From Marsupella aquatica (lineage: Eukaryota > Marchantiophyta): a stretch of 64,000 bases of DNA. Below are positions 43,254 through 54,284 of the stretch, one piece after another. The position numbers and the translations under genes are program-made. Each line of letters begins with the position of its first letter. Positions within the stretch are counted from its first letter, which is position 1. The notes below the pieces were generated by a model. It ran no database searches. It was not told where the DNA came from and saw nothing but the letters and a program-made list of their open reading frames with translations. Location of the stretch: positions 32,426,001-32,490,000 of the forward strand of contig OZ316891.1 in NCBI GenBank assembly GCA_973895155.1. Direction: 5' to 3'.

Positions 43254-46200
43254 CTAGGCATCACATAGCTCCCCACTTAATTGTGAAGCGTCCTCGCGAA
43301 CAACTTCATCTTCGTTCATATAGTATTTCTTGAGGCGGTCATAATGGATGCGAACTGGATATACCTCTCCCGTAATGTTGGCCAATTGTACGGAGCCATT
43401 GGGGAACATCATGGTTACTCTAAAGGGTCCTAACCAGCGAGTGTAAAGCTTTCCTGGAAACCTACTATACCTACTGTCATAAAGTAGCACAAGATCACCG
43501 GTATGAATACTAACTACTTTTAACCTTTTATCATACTGCTGCTTCATGATATTCTGTCTATATTCTACTCTCTCGGCTGAAATCATTCTCGCTTCCTCTA
43601 AAGCTTCTAACCTATATTCTCGCTCCTTTAGGCTCTCCTCCGCTGAGGCTCTTTCCTCAATTGTAACTTGAAATGTCGGTATCTCAAGTTGCATGGGTAC
43701 CAGGGCTTCTTGTCCAAAGGTTAAGAAGAAGGGTGTATGACCGGTAGTGGATTTATAGGCAAGATTGTAAGCAAAAACAGCAGCAAACAATTTATCATCC
43801 CAATCGAGTTTGTTCTGAGCTACTGTCTTGTTCAATATCTTTCCTATGATTCCGTTTGCTCGTTCTGTCAACCCGTTTGCCTTTGGATGGTAGGGAGTAG
43901 TAGGCCTATGTTTAACTAAATACTGCTCATTTAAACGACTAATTATATCATTCAAAAAATGGGTTCCTCTATCACTAACTAATTCTAGGGGTGCTCCATA
44001 CCTGGTGAAGATCTGCTCATACATGAATCTAGCCGTAGTAATTGCATCATCCTTCGTTGTTGGTCTGGCCTCTACCCATTTAGTTGCATAATCCGTAGCC
44101 AGGATTATGTACTTGTTCCGTCGAGGGTGGGTCAGTGGTTTCAGAGGTCCAATGTAATCAATACCCCACTTCTCGAATGGTGCCAGAGGTAGAATAGGGT
44201 GCAGTGGATGCCTGGTGGACGCCCTTGGTCCTCCCGCTCGTTGACAAGGATCGCATTGTTTGATAAACTGATAGACATCTTTGTGCAAGGTGGGCCACCA
44301 GTAACCGGCATTTAATATCTTCTTAGACGTGGTTACTGGGGCAAAATGTCCTCCGGCCTCCTCTCCATGCATGGCCCGTAGGACTCGTTTTACCTCTCTC
44401 TTCTCCAAACACCTTTGAATCGTGCCGTTGATTCCATGCTTGTGCAGTATGCCTTTAATGCACTGATACTGTCTGACCTTCCGCACAAAGACTGCGGCTT
44501 GCTCTCGGCTTAATCCTGGCTGTAATCTGGAAGTGCTGAGAAATTGTAAAATCTCAGGGTACCATGTACCAGCTATTTCCACAACGAATAGATCCTCGTC
44601 GGGGAATCGATCATCGATGCAATCCGTGGCAGGTTTACCTGTGATCCTTGAAAAGAAGTCGGCATTGGCATGTAACTTTCCTGGCTTGATCCTCAGCTCA
44701 TAGTCAAACTCCTGTAATAGCAAAATCCATCTTGCTACTCTGCCTGTAAGGTCCGGCTTATTGACTAGGTACTTCAAACTTTCATGATCAGTATGAAAGA
44801 TTACCTTGTACCCTAGTAAATAATGCCTAAACTTTTTACAAGAATAAATGACTCCTAATGCTTCTCTTTCCGTGGTAGAGTAGTTCCGTTCGGCATCGGC
44901 AAGCTGACGGCTTGCGAAGTATATGGGATGGTCCCTTCCTTTCTCATCCAACTGACTTAGTACTGAGCCAATACAGAAGCCCGAGACATCTACAAAAACA
45001 TGAAAATCTTTGTTCCAGTCCGGTGCTATCATGACTGGGGCCTCTACTAACATCTGCTTCAATTCTACCACCGCTGTGACTCGTTCGGGTGTGGGTTCGA
45101 AGTCTGCTCCTGCCTTGAGCATATTGGTTAATGGTAAAGCTAGCTTGGCAAAATCCTTGATGAACCGGCGATAGTAACCAATGCATCCCAAGAAGGATCT
45201 TACATCCTTTATGTTCTTAGGTTGCATGATATCTAGCCATACTGCTAGCTTACCTTTGTCAATCTCAATGCCCTTCCTTGATACCTTGTGACCTAGTAGC
45301 ACCCCCTCGGTTACTGCAAAAAAACATTTATCTGGGTGTAACTTGAGACCCACCTCCCTACATCTCATGAAGGTTTTCCTGAGGTATTTAGCATGTTTCG
45401 ATGCCTTCCCGAATACTGCAAAGTCATCAATGAAGATTTCCATGAACTTTCTCAAGTAATCATGAAAAATGTTCACCATTAATCGTTGGAACATAGCTGG
45501 TGCGTTGCAGAGTCCAAACGGCATACGATTGAAGACATAGATCCCCCATTCCGTGATGAAGGCCGTCTTGATTTGGTCTTCCTGCCGAATCCTGATTTGG
45601 TTATAACCAGAGTATCCATCCATGAATGAATATAGTTCATGACTGGCTACCATGTCTAGTACCATATCAGTAAACGGTAAAGGAAAATGGTCTTTTAATG
45701 TTGCTTCATTCAGCTTCCTGTAATCTTGACAAACCCGGATCTTGGGTTTACCATCGGGTCCAGCTTTCTTGGGAACTATCACAATTGGAGACACCCAGTC
45801 TGAATGCAGGACTGGAGTGATGAATCCAGCTTCCACTAGTTTGTCGATTTCTGTTTTGACCAGCAGGGAATACTTCGGGTTCATCCTTCGAATTGGTTGT
45901 CGAAATGATTTGGCTCCTAACATGAGATCAATTCGATGTTCCCCTAGTGTTGGATCTACGCCCTTTAGATCTTGGTGACTCCATGCAAACACATCCTAAA
46001 ATTCAATCAATAAGTCACTGATCTCTTTCTCGAGCTCAGGTGCTAGGTTTCTCCCTAAGTTCAGTTCTCTTCCCTCTCCTAAGTCGAGCTTCCGATATTG
46101 CCGTGCTTGGATCATATTAATCTGCTTCTTCAAATTCGGGTCCAGTTCGGCTTCCAGTCTCTCTAATCTCATACCTCCATAAACTGGGATCTCGGCTGGA

Positions 46201-46520
46201 CTAGCCGAGTTGGTCCCTTCCTTGGTGTCCATAGATTGTCCCCTTACCGGTCTATTCGGTTTTGAATTAGTGGTCGGCTCCCCTTCCTGCCTTGGCTCTG
46301 GATCGTGTCTGTCCATCTCATCCACCTCTTGCTCCTGAGAGTTAGGCCGCTGTGCTCTCTCGGCTTCTAATAGGGCCTCAATTTGTTCTGCCCTCGTAAT
46401 CGGCTTGTATGCCGATCCCTTGGTATTTAATTCCTTGCCAATGATCGATGGCGTTGTGGACCCCGTCGGCTCTGCCACAACGCCTGCAGAAAATCCACTG
46501 TCCCTGCTACTGCTCCCCAC
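43254..46520 (-). pseudogene. pol: pol: reverse transcriptase, RNase H, integrase (R2)
   Basis: The main frame (43254-45992) has the RT motifs RMPFGLCNAPAMFQR and FIDDF, RNase H, an integrase HHCC region and DDE positions in WGIDYIGPL, LVSDRGTHF and NGLTERANG. A linker (45996-46520) joins it to protease. A TAG at 45996-45998 interrupts the frame (EF*DVFAW) where R1 has CAG, so it is a recent nonsense change. The linker is also in a different frame from protease, with the two overlapping at 46427-46520. Confidence 0.88.
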
Positions 46521-47437
46521 TTAGCCGTCTCATCCAATTGGTCTACATCCTTAACTTCCTCCGGAATTGCAGCTAAAAAGGTGGATTCTATTGTAAAGCA
46601 GTCCTCGACCTCTTCGTCTTCTTCTTCCAAGTCACCTTCCATTGGTTCTTGCCATAATCCGCTGGGGGGTACCTCTGGTCCAAAGACACCTTCTTCGGTT
46701 AGGTTAGTGAAGCATTCTAACCAACGTACTTCATCGGCTGACTCCAGTCCACTATCGTACCCATCTACTTCCCTTATGCTTTTCCTACGGTCATCCTTAG
46801 TGTCCCAGGATACCGTGATAGAGGGGGTCCCGAAAGTGAACTGCTTTTTACCCCAATCTTCTATTACCTCGGCTAGGTACAGCCATGGCCTACCAATCAA
46901 TAGCCGGAATGACGTAGGATTTACCGGCTTCATTACTACATAGTTAATGCTAAAGAAGATACCTCCTATTTCTGTCTTGATGCCGGTTAACACTCCCGTC
47001 GGAATGACCTGATATCCATTGGCCATGTTCAACACTCTTCCAGTCATCTCCGGTGTTAGACCCCACCCTTTTGTTGTTGAATCAATCATAATACATACCC
47101 CTGATCCTCCATCGATGGGTACCCGTAGTAATAATTCTCCTTGAATCATTAATGGTAATGCTGGGGCTCCTTGATCTTCTTCTATCATTAGTACGTCGGA
47201 TCTGGTTGCTACCTTGGGTAATCTCGGCTTGCCGAGAATAGCCTTCCTTAATTGCTTCTGGAAGTACGGGCTATTTTTCAATAGTTGACCTACTGTTGCC
47301 GAGACTCTAGATTCTAGTACATCTTTAGCCAGGTCATAGGGAACAATCGGCTTCTCTTCTGGTGGTGTTTCCGTCTTGGATTCGGCCAGTTTTGCCACGC
47401 TAGTCTCCACAGCTGTTGGGTCTTCCGAAGCAAACAA
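46427..47437 (-). CDS. Retropepsin-like aspartic protease region (R2)
   Basis: Shows PIDGGSGVCIMID, the DGGS variant of the DSG active site typical of plant Ty3 elements, followed by the LLIGRPWL strand. It would process the gag-pol polyprotein. It is in the same frame as gag but separated by a TAA. Confidence 0.8.
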   Translation of the reverse strand: MFASEDPTAVETSVAKLAESKTETPPEEKPIVPYDLAKDVLESRVSATVGQLLKNSPYFQKQLRKAILGKPRLPKVATRSDVLMIEEDQGAPALPLMIQGELLLRVPIDGGSGVCIMIDSTTKGWGLTPEMTGRVLNMANGYQVIPTGVLTGIKTEIGGIFFSINYVVMKPVNPTSFRLLIGRPWLYLAEVIEDWGKKQFTFGTPSITVSWDTKDDRRKSIREVDGYDSGLESADEVRWLECFTNLTEEGVFGPEVPPSGLWQEPMEGDLEEEDEEVEDCFTIESTFLAAIPEEVKDVDQLDETAKWGAVAGTVDFLQALWQSRRGPQRHRSLARN

Positions 47438-47488
47438 TGCTTTTGCTCGTTTTACATCCTTGGCAATGGCTTCGGTATTCTCCAGGGT

Positions 47489-49420
47489 TTATAATTCTCT
47501 TAGTTGTTCCTTAACACTAGCCGTAACAGAGGGGTAGAACAACTTAGGATGATCTCGATTGAAGTCGCTATCTTGTGAAGGATTGGTTTCACTGGTGGGC
47601 TCATGGCTTACCTGTATTGCCGGAGCCCTCCCTTCTCCTTCTGTTGATGTTGACGAAGAGTCGATTCTTTCCTCCGTAACCTTCCCTTTATTTTTGGCCA
47701 GCCCATCCCACCTTTCCTTCCTTCTGGTAGATCGAGTAGAGACCCGGTAGCAATCATGATCTAAATCCTCCTCTGAGAAGGTTGATAGGGCTTCGGCCTC
47801 ATCATCAGATGGTACAAACTCTGCCTCCGCATCCTCTTGCCATCCTAGTTCGATGTGGTTGATTTGAACTCCTCCGGGGGTAGTACCTGGCGGTAAGATC
47901 TTGATCGGCAAAAGCTTATGATTTGCGGCCAGGCCTGCCAACCAAGTAGGACATTGCCCTAGCATATGACCTTCCTGTCGGCATCCCATACATAGCTGAG
48001 CTGGTTGTCCATCACCCTGTTTGCGTGCATTCGGGCATTCTCTAGCAAAATGGCCAGGTTGACCACAATTATAGCACGCCGCAAATCTTTGCACATTCGG
48101 CCTAGGAGGTACTGACGGGTTCTGAATAATCCGAGGATACATCTCTCCTGGATTGTTCCTTAACCCTGACCACAGAGATGCAGGTCTGTTGGATAGGTCT
48201 CGTGCTCCAGTCTCACTGATGCCGAAAACACTATCAGCGGCATCTCCCAAAAAGTACTCTACTTCTCCCTGACATGGTCTGATCTCGGCCACATGCCGAA
48301 CATGATTAGTATTAAGCTTAGGACAAGCATCTTTATGGTGTCCGGTTTTATAACATAAGGCACACCATACAGAGCTATCCTCCTGTACTACCTTCTTCTT
48401 TGGTTTTACCTCTGCAATGATAGCCTTAAGTTGCTCGGTAAGGGCTACGATGTTATCTGGTGGCTTAGCCTCCATCTTGACTTTCGTCTTCCCTCTCCTT
48501 CCGCCCTTCCTTTTCCTAGTTTTTTCTTCTTCAGAACTAGAAGATGACTCACTCTTGCTACTCCCACTATCCGAGCTTGACTTATCACTTCTAGACTTCT
48601 TGGAATGTTTCTTCTTCTTATCTTTTTTCTTATGGGGTGATCCCTCCTCTGATGAGGAACTCTCAGACTTAAGCTGTTTCTTCCGGCTTGTGATATCTGC
48701 ATTAATGTATAATTGAATATCCTTAATTGCTTCGGCTAAAGTCTCCGGGTTCTCCTTCCTAATTGCAAAACTCATCTTCTGTGGCAAAGCATTCACCAAC
48801 CATTGAAGTTGCATACCTTCAGATGCATTGGTCTTTGTACGTCTTACCAGTTTCTGAAAGCATTGCAAGAACTTCCTGAAGGATTTGTTCTCCTTGAACC
48901 GAAGTTGTCCCAACTTCAGCACTGCTAGTTCTGAAGTTCCAATGGGTCGAAACTCCTTAACAAAGAGTGTTTTGAAGATATCCCAGATGGCTTGATCTTC
49001 CACATCTAATGCTCTGTACCAAGGCCTAGCCTCACCCTTGAACAGGCCGGGAAGAATCTGCATCTTGATGGCCGATTCTCCATTTGCTGCAGCGGTTCCC
49101 TCGAAATCATCCAACCATTCGTCCGGATCCTCATCTCCTCTCCCATGAAATGCCTTGTAATGTATGCGCGACCGCTGGCTCAATCTGGTCCCTGGCCTCT
49201 CGTCTGGCCGTGCCTCTGGTTCCCCCATGTCGGTTGGAGACTCACTTCTCCTTACCGACTCTTCTTCTGGTATGTCTTCTTCGACGCCACTTCCAGTTTC
49301 GGAGCTACCAGCTCTTTCTGCCCCTCTCAGTTGCTGTGTATCATGCCACCCGGCGAGCTGCTGCAGTCGAGCTCTCTCCCGTTGAATCACTCTTTCTTCC
49401 CTCGGTGTAAGGTCAGTCAT
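47489..49420 (-). CDS. gag: gag: capsid and nucleocapsid, 643 aa (R2)
   Basis: An acidic N-terminus is followed by a retrotransposon gag domain (about residues 88-245, FHGRGDEDPDEWLDDFE to LAEAIKDIQLYI) and a Ser/Lys-rich stretch. Three zinc-knuckle-type motifs follow: CALCYKTGHHKDAC, CYNCGQPGHFAREC and CMGCRQEGHMLGQC. It starts about 50 bases inside the primer binding site. The TAA at 47489-47491 lies in frame with protease, so either readthrough is used or it is a mutation; only one copy is available to compare. Confidence 0.88.
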   Translation of the reverse strand: MTDLTPREERVIQRERARLQQLAGWHDTQQLRGAERAGSSETGSGVEEDIPEEESVRRSESPTDMGEPEARPDERPGTRLSQRSRIHYKAFHGRGDEDPDEWLDDFEGTAAANGESAIKMQILPGLFKGEARPWYRALDVEDQAIWDIFKTLFVKEFRPIGTSELAVLKLGQLRFKENKSFRKFLQCFQKLVRRTKTNASEGMQLQWLVNALPQKMSFAIRKENPETLAEAIKDIQLYINADITSRKKQLKSESSSSEEGSPHKKKDKKKKHSKKSRSDKSSSDSGSSKSESSSSSEEEKTRKRKGGRRGKTKVKMEAKPPDNIVALTEQLKAIIAEVKPKKKVVQEDSSVWCALCYKTGHHKDACPKLNTNHVRHVAEIRPCQGEVEYFLGDAADSVFGISETGARDLSNRPASLWSGLRNNPGEMYPRIIQNPSVPPRPNVQRFAACYNCGQPGHFARECPNARKQGDGQPAQLCMGCRQEGHMLGQCPTWLAGLAANHKLLPIKILPPGTTPGGVQINHIELGWQEDAEAEFVPSDDEAEALSTFSEEDLDHDCYRVSTRSTRRKERWDGLAKNKGKVTEERIDSSSTSTEGEGRAPAIQVSHEPTSETNPSQDSDFNRDHPKLFYPSVTASVKEQLREL

Positions 49421-49470
49421 TACCTACGCTTCCGTTCTAACTTCATATCTCACGGCTTAAGAAATGCCCC

Positions 49471-49485
49471 CTCCATCTAGCGCCA
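49471..49485 (-). promoter_or_regulatory. Primer binding site of R2
   Basis: TGGCGCTAGATGGAG read on the minus strand, four bases inside the LTR. It resembles the TGGCGCTAGAAGGAGG-type sites I recall from Tat/Ogre elements. The tRNA was not verified. Confidence 0.65.
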
Positions 49486-49489
49486 AAAA

Positions 49490-50357
49490 TGTGGTGCGTC
49501 CCATGGCTCCCTAAACCCAAGAAACCCCCCAGCTCAAGCCGATTCCCGCAGGTTTCGTGCTTGGCGAGGCCGTTTCCGCGGCTTAGCGGCATGGGACGCT
49601 GCTAACCTTCTACTACTACTATTAACATTTTACACACATATACTGGACAGATCCTTCATCGGGTCATGAGATACGTAGCCGGCCTAATATAGGCCTTCCC
49701 CTGTCTTCCCCTGTCTTCCCCTCCGTCTTGTTAGGTATGTTTGGATTCCGCCGCCGGAATGATCCCCAATAGGCTTGGTTAAGCCACTAAGACCTCTCTC
49801 AGCTCGACACATCCAACTCTCACTCCCCTGCTTACTTTCCTTCCTTCTGTTGATGTGGGCACTCTTCACACAAGTTAATGCGACACACAAATAGCAAAAT
49901 GACTCATTCTGACTGAGTCATACCATGCACTTGCCATACAAACAGTACATCTCATACACAAGTTCTGCGAACTAAGCCGTGAGGCCAACTCTATTCAGCT
50001 CTTAGGCATGAGGAAACATGAATATACACAAGGGTCACTGTATGACTAACCGAGAGCTTCTCGTACTACTTGATCCCAGCCCGGCTGGTGCAAACTAAAA
50101 ACTTGCTAAAGAAGAGGCCCTGAGCTCCCCGCTGCCCAGGTACTTATCCTGGTAGTGGATCCGCCATTCTTTGCATCGTAAGCCTAATCTACTTAACAGT
50201 AATCTACTTGCCCGAATCTACCTATGTACAGCAAGGCAGGAGCACAAGTGTTGCTCCTACCAGTGGGACCGCAATCCCACTAAGCTAAGTGTCAGGGCCG
50301 CTCCTGGTTCTGATCCTAATCCTAAACGTGGAGATCCGTGCCCGCCCTGCCCACTCA
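49490..50357 (-). repeat. LTR shared by R2 (5') and R3 (3')
   Basis: About 99% identical to 38630-39497. On its right it continues directly into the 3' internal region of a second copy (R3), so the two elements form a tandem. Confidence 0.85.
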
Positions 50358-50410
50358 CGCCTCCTCCCTCCACGTCCGCCCTCCCTAAAAGGAACGGCGC
50401 CCTTGCATCG

Positions 50411-53400
50411 TCACGACACCGGTGGTGGATCCTCAATGGACGCCCCCAACACTTCCTCCTCAGCCACTGCCGTTGGCCCGCCTACTGACAGATTACCTGC
50501 CTTTGACCGAGTCAACTCTCCATCGGCCTGACTGGGTCCACCTTCGGCTTCAGCCTCGACAACTCCCACGGCTTCGGCTTCAGCCACCCCCACGGCTTCG
50601 GCCTCAGCCACCCCCACGGCTTCGGCCTCCCCTTCCCCTAGGGTAGTTGGATCCTTAGCCGTGACCCTGTCTGGGGTCGGTGCTGGGTCTACCTCCTTGA
50701 TCACCACGGCCTGTGAAGTCGTATTACTCCTTGACCCTGAAGGTTTCCGCTTCTTCTTCGTTGGTGGCTCGGTAGCTGGTCCCTTCCCCTTCCCATTTAC
50801 TTCCGGCACTGGTGCAGGTGGCGCGGCTTGTCCTTCGGCAATTACCACCCCTGGTAACTGGTTCGCCCCAACGGGAGATGGACCTGCTGCAGCTAAGCAT
50901 TTAAATACTGCGGCTTGTTTCTTCAGCCGCTCTGTTTGGTTGTCGGCCCGCCGCTGTAGGTTCTCCATCTTCCTCGTGATTTCCTCCAACTCCTCTTGGG
51001 TTTCATCCAGGTCCTTACGTGCCTCCTCCAGCTTGTTTTTAGCCTCCTCCTGCTCCCTGTGGGCTTTCTCCAATTCCTTCTTCAAGGTAGCCCTCTCCTC
51101 CCCGGTTGATCTTAGCTCCTTGTCGAGCTCTGCAATGATGACAGACTCCATCTGGTTCATCTTGGCATAAGTCTGATCGAGCATATCGTCCTTCTCCGTT
51201 AGGTTGGCTTTGAAGGTGGCCGTTAGGGACGCAAGCTCCTGCTGCAGCGCAATAATCCCTTGATAGGATTTCCCTAACTCGGCCTCCTTCTGCTCAAGGG
51301 CTCCGCGGCTTTTCTGGAGCTCCCCTTTCAACGCCCGTTCCTTTCTTTGGGTCTCCGCCATGGCCCGATTGTTAGCTGTTATGTGGGCCTCCTCTGCATT
51401 CCTCAGCTCTTGCTTCCACTTCTCCCTCTCTTTGATCGCATCGGCCAACTCTCCTTGGGTCCGCGTCAGTAGATTCTCGATCATCCGGTTTTCAGATTGT
51501 GCGGTATCCAACTGGCCCTGCATGATATTTAGCTCATGCCGCTTAATCCGCAGCTCATCTTGGGCTTTCTTGGCCGCCCTCAGGTCCTTGATTTCGGCTT
51601 CCCTTTCCCTAAGCCGACGGATGACCTCGTCCTTCTTGCTTCTTTCCAAGGCCACCGCTTCTTCCAATTGGCGCTTCTCCAACTGCTCCCTATGGAAAAA
51701 GGGTCCTACCTCCAATTCCTCCCCAAAGATGCCGAGCGCAAGTTCCCCACACATCTCACCATACTCCCTGGCTCTATTCTTAGCGTAGGTGGAGTAAGTA
51801 GAAGTGATCGGCATCGCCCATCGCGGCCTCTGCTCCCAAGCCGTCTTGCGGGTCTCTTCAATCGTGGCTAGAGGTTTGCTTCCTTTTTCGGCTAGCCGCC
51901 TCATGTCCTCCGGCCAATCTCCTCCTGGTAAATGCTTTTCCCTAGCCAGGGCTGCTTCCTCTTCCTGCCTGATTCGCTCCTGAAATTCCAGCGCCGTCTG
52001 TTTTATGCCGTCAAAGCTCGGGGGAGCAACATCTGGTGGAGGAGACTCAGGGCTACTCTGCTGGTTGGGGTCTTCTCGTACTACCCTTGGAAGTGTGGGG
52101 ATAAACCGGCCACAGGTCCTTACTCCTGGAACGTGATGGTCCGACCCATAGCCGGAGTTATCATGGCCGCAGTCCTCCACTGCCTCCTCTACTTCTTCTA
52201 CTTCCGGCTTCTCCCTCTCTTCTTCGTTGGTAGGAGCTTCCGGCAATTTTGCCTCAGATTCAGAGCTTGAGACTCCGGTAGAGGGGTCTTCCCTTCTAAG
52301 TCTGCTTAAGTTGACCTCTGGGGCAGTGTCCTGCATTGTTGCCGCTGCCGTTGTCATTGCCGATGCCGATCTCTTTTCTTTCTCCAGCAGCTTCAGCAGA
52401 CTCTGCATGCCTGGTTGCTACATCGGCAAGTCTTCCTTCCTTGGCTTAAACACCTGCTCAATTGTAGGGCTAACAGGTGGTTGAGGCTTTTCTGCTACCG
52501 GCCTCGGTGCTAGAGCTTCCTCGGGTGTCCTTACCTTCAGGGGAAGTACTGGGGCAAAGGTCTGACCTCTGGCATACCGGCACAACAACGGCATGTGATA
52601 GCCAAGCCGCGACACGCTCCCCATGCCGATTACCTGTTGCTCCTCCTTTAATATCTTCTTCAATTGGTTGAGGAGGTAGCCGTTGTAGTCCCGGCTTGGG
52701 TCTGGCCTTTCTGCCAGATAGACTTGTGCCTTGCCGATCTCCGCTCTCGGCAAGTTACAATGCATGGTTACCCGCAAGAAGTCGATCATCTCTCCTATGT
52801 GCGGGTTGGTGCATGTGTTTCGGAAGAAGCCATTCTTCGTTGATGGTCCGGGAAACGACCGGAACTCCTTGTCAGGCAAGGTTTTCCTGGTATCAACCTT
52901 GGTCTTATTGCCTATCGATAAGCCAAACACTTCGGCAATTACCTTGGGAGTAAGATAGAAATCCTTCCCATATATTCTCGTGCAATTGGTCTCGGGTTCC
53001 CATGACCCCATGAATTCTAATAGGTCTGAATCCGGCACCTCCGGCTTCAGCCATGGTAATCTTACAAAGGCTTCCAAGCCGGATCCGGCCATGAAGCCTT
53101 GGTACTTCTTGGTCTGCATGGCCGTAAAGCATGCATCCTCCTCCTGTGCAAAATGTAGTTGCACCTCCATTGGTAGAGTTGCCGCCCAGCCCTTCCAGGT
53201 GTCATCCCTGGTTGGAATGGCGTTGATGGGGTCGCTTTCCTCCTCCTCGGCTTCGCTCTGCCTCCTGCTCTGCTGTTCGGCTGGTTTCTTTGGTGCCGCC
53301 GACCTCGTTCTTTTTGCCGGGGTGGCTTCATCGTTGACGACTCCCTTGCTCTTCATCTCAGCTACAGTGGAGGTTTCTCCTAGCACTATTGCTTGGGTCC

Positions 53401-53710
53401 ACCTTTCTGTGCTACCCTTTAATTCCCAGTGTATGTCGTTGCAATTCTTGATGGCCTCTCGGATGCCGATGATGCTGTCTTTGCAAAACAGAAGATCGTC
53501 AAGCTGATTGGAAGTAGGAGTCCACAAGAACTCGGCCTTGATGAGTTCGCCTCCTAAGAAAGCCGTTTTCTGCAGCTCCCACAATCTAGCGAGCTCCTGT
53601 CGTTCTCGAGCTGCTCTTTCTGATTCTTCATCCTCGTAAGTCTTGATGTACTCAGTTGCCCGTTCGAACAAGCATCCCCAGAAATGTGCCGCTTGATTGA
53701 CGTTGCTCAT
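50411..53710 (-). pseudogene. Post-pol ORF3 of R3 with one amber codon
   Basis: The frames 52418-53710 and 50411-52408 are in phase and separated only by a TAG (about 52417-52419) where R1 and R2 have CAG. It has the same domain order as R2 ORF3. In the C-terminal tail a GVAEAEAV-type repeat is present in extra units compared with R2. Confidence 0.82.
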
Positions 53711-53825
53711 ACCCTCCTTAGGTCGATCATTGGTATAGGGTTTTGTCCCTATACTAAGGTGTTTCCAGGGTGCATCCTGCTTTACCCCCTTAACTGGCCG
53801 AGTGATTCCTGGCTAGGCATCACAG

Positions 53826-53985
53826 GTAATAAGACCAAGGTTGATACCAGGAAGACCTTACTTGACAAGGAGTTCCGGTCGTTCCCAAGACCATCAACAA
53901 AGAATGGCTTCTTTCGGAACACCTTCACCAACTCGCACATTGGAGAGATGATCAATTTCTTGCGGGTGACCATGAACTGTACTTG
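53826..53985 (+). repeat. Inverted ORF3 fragment at the end of R3
   Basis: Forward-strand sequence encoding GNKTKVDTRKTLLDKEF and GEMINFLRVTM, matching the reverse-strand ORF3 at about 52740-52915. A local inversion or template switch is likely. Its right edge falls in a family 1 half-palindrome (TTGGCGCTA). Confidence 0.82.
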
Positions 53986-54284
53986 GCGCTATGATGTTTC
54001 ATGGTTGTTTTTCATTACGGTATTCAGTTTTGGGTAGCGCCTGGCGCTATGATGTTTTCACGTATGAGTTGATCGCTATGTTTGGGACCCTGGATGATTG
54101 AAAGTGAACATTGCATTGGATTTAGAGAGTTTTTACCCATTGACTAGCCGGGTTATTAATGGAATATTCTCTTTGCACATGAAATTTTGGGATATATTGT
54201 TGACGTTTTGGTTGAAATATTTTCCTGTTTCCTTTTTGCTGTTTCCTATTTGGATTTTTCTGTTTCCTAGCACGGTGGTGATAC
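53986..54284 (+). mobile_element. Probable right end of family 1 copy C
   Basis: Contains a full palindrome, TAGCGCCTGGCGCTA (54035-54049), a duplicated GGCGCTATGATGTTT and CTGTTTCC repeats. It ends CACGGTGGTGATACCC, whose inverse (GGGTATCACCACCGTG) resembles the left end of copy C (GGGGATCTCTCCGTG). The rest of the transposase gene is missing, so a deletion accompanied the R2/R3 events. Confidence 0.6.
54035..54049. repeat. Family 1 palindrome near right end of copy C
   Basis: TAGCGCCTGGCGCTA, a perfect match to the consensus. Confidence 0.92.

Larger units (their letters stand above)
38630..50357 (-). mobile_element. R2: full-length Athila/Tat-like Ty3 retroelement
   Basis: Reverse-strand order is 5' LTR (49490-50357), primer binding site, gag, protease, pol, ORF3 and 3' LTR (38630-39497). 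The two LTRs are both 868 bases by my borders and differ at only about eight positions by eye, so the insertion is recent. It sits inside the transposase gene of copy C and shares its right LTR with R3. Confidence 0.9.
50358..53985 (-). mobile_element. R3: partial Ty3 retroelement in tandem with R2
   Basis: Internal 3' region only: ORF3 (50411-53710), an internally deleted post-pol spacer (53711-53825) and an inverted fragment of ORF3 (53826-53985). Pol, gag and the far LTR are missing. The tandem fits unequal recombination between elements or LTRs followed by deletion and inversion. Confidence 0.85.

Noticed and set aside
49471-49485. CTAGCGCCA near the R2 LTR looks like a family 1 half-palindrome
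   Set aside because: It is the primer binding site of the retroelement (TGGCGCTAG), in a fixed place next to the LTR; the resemblance is coincidental.
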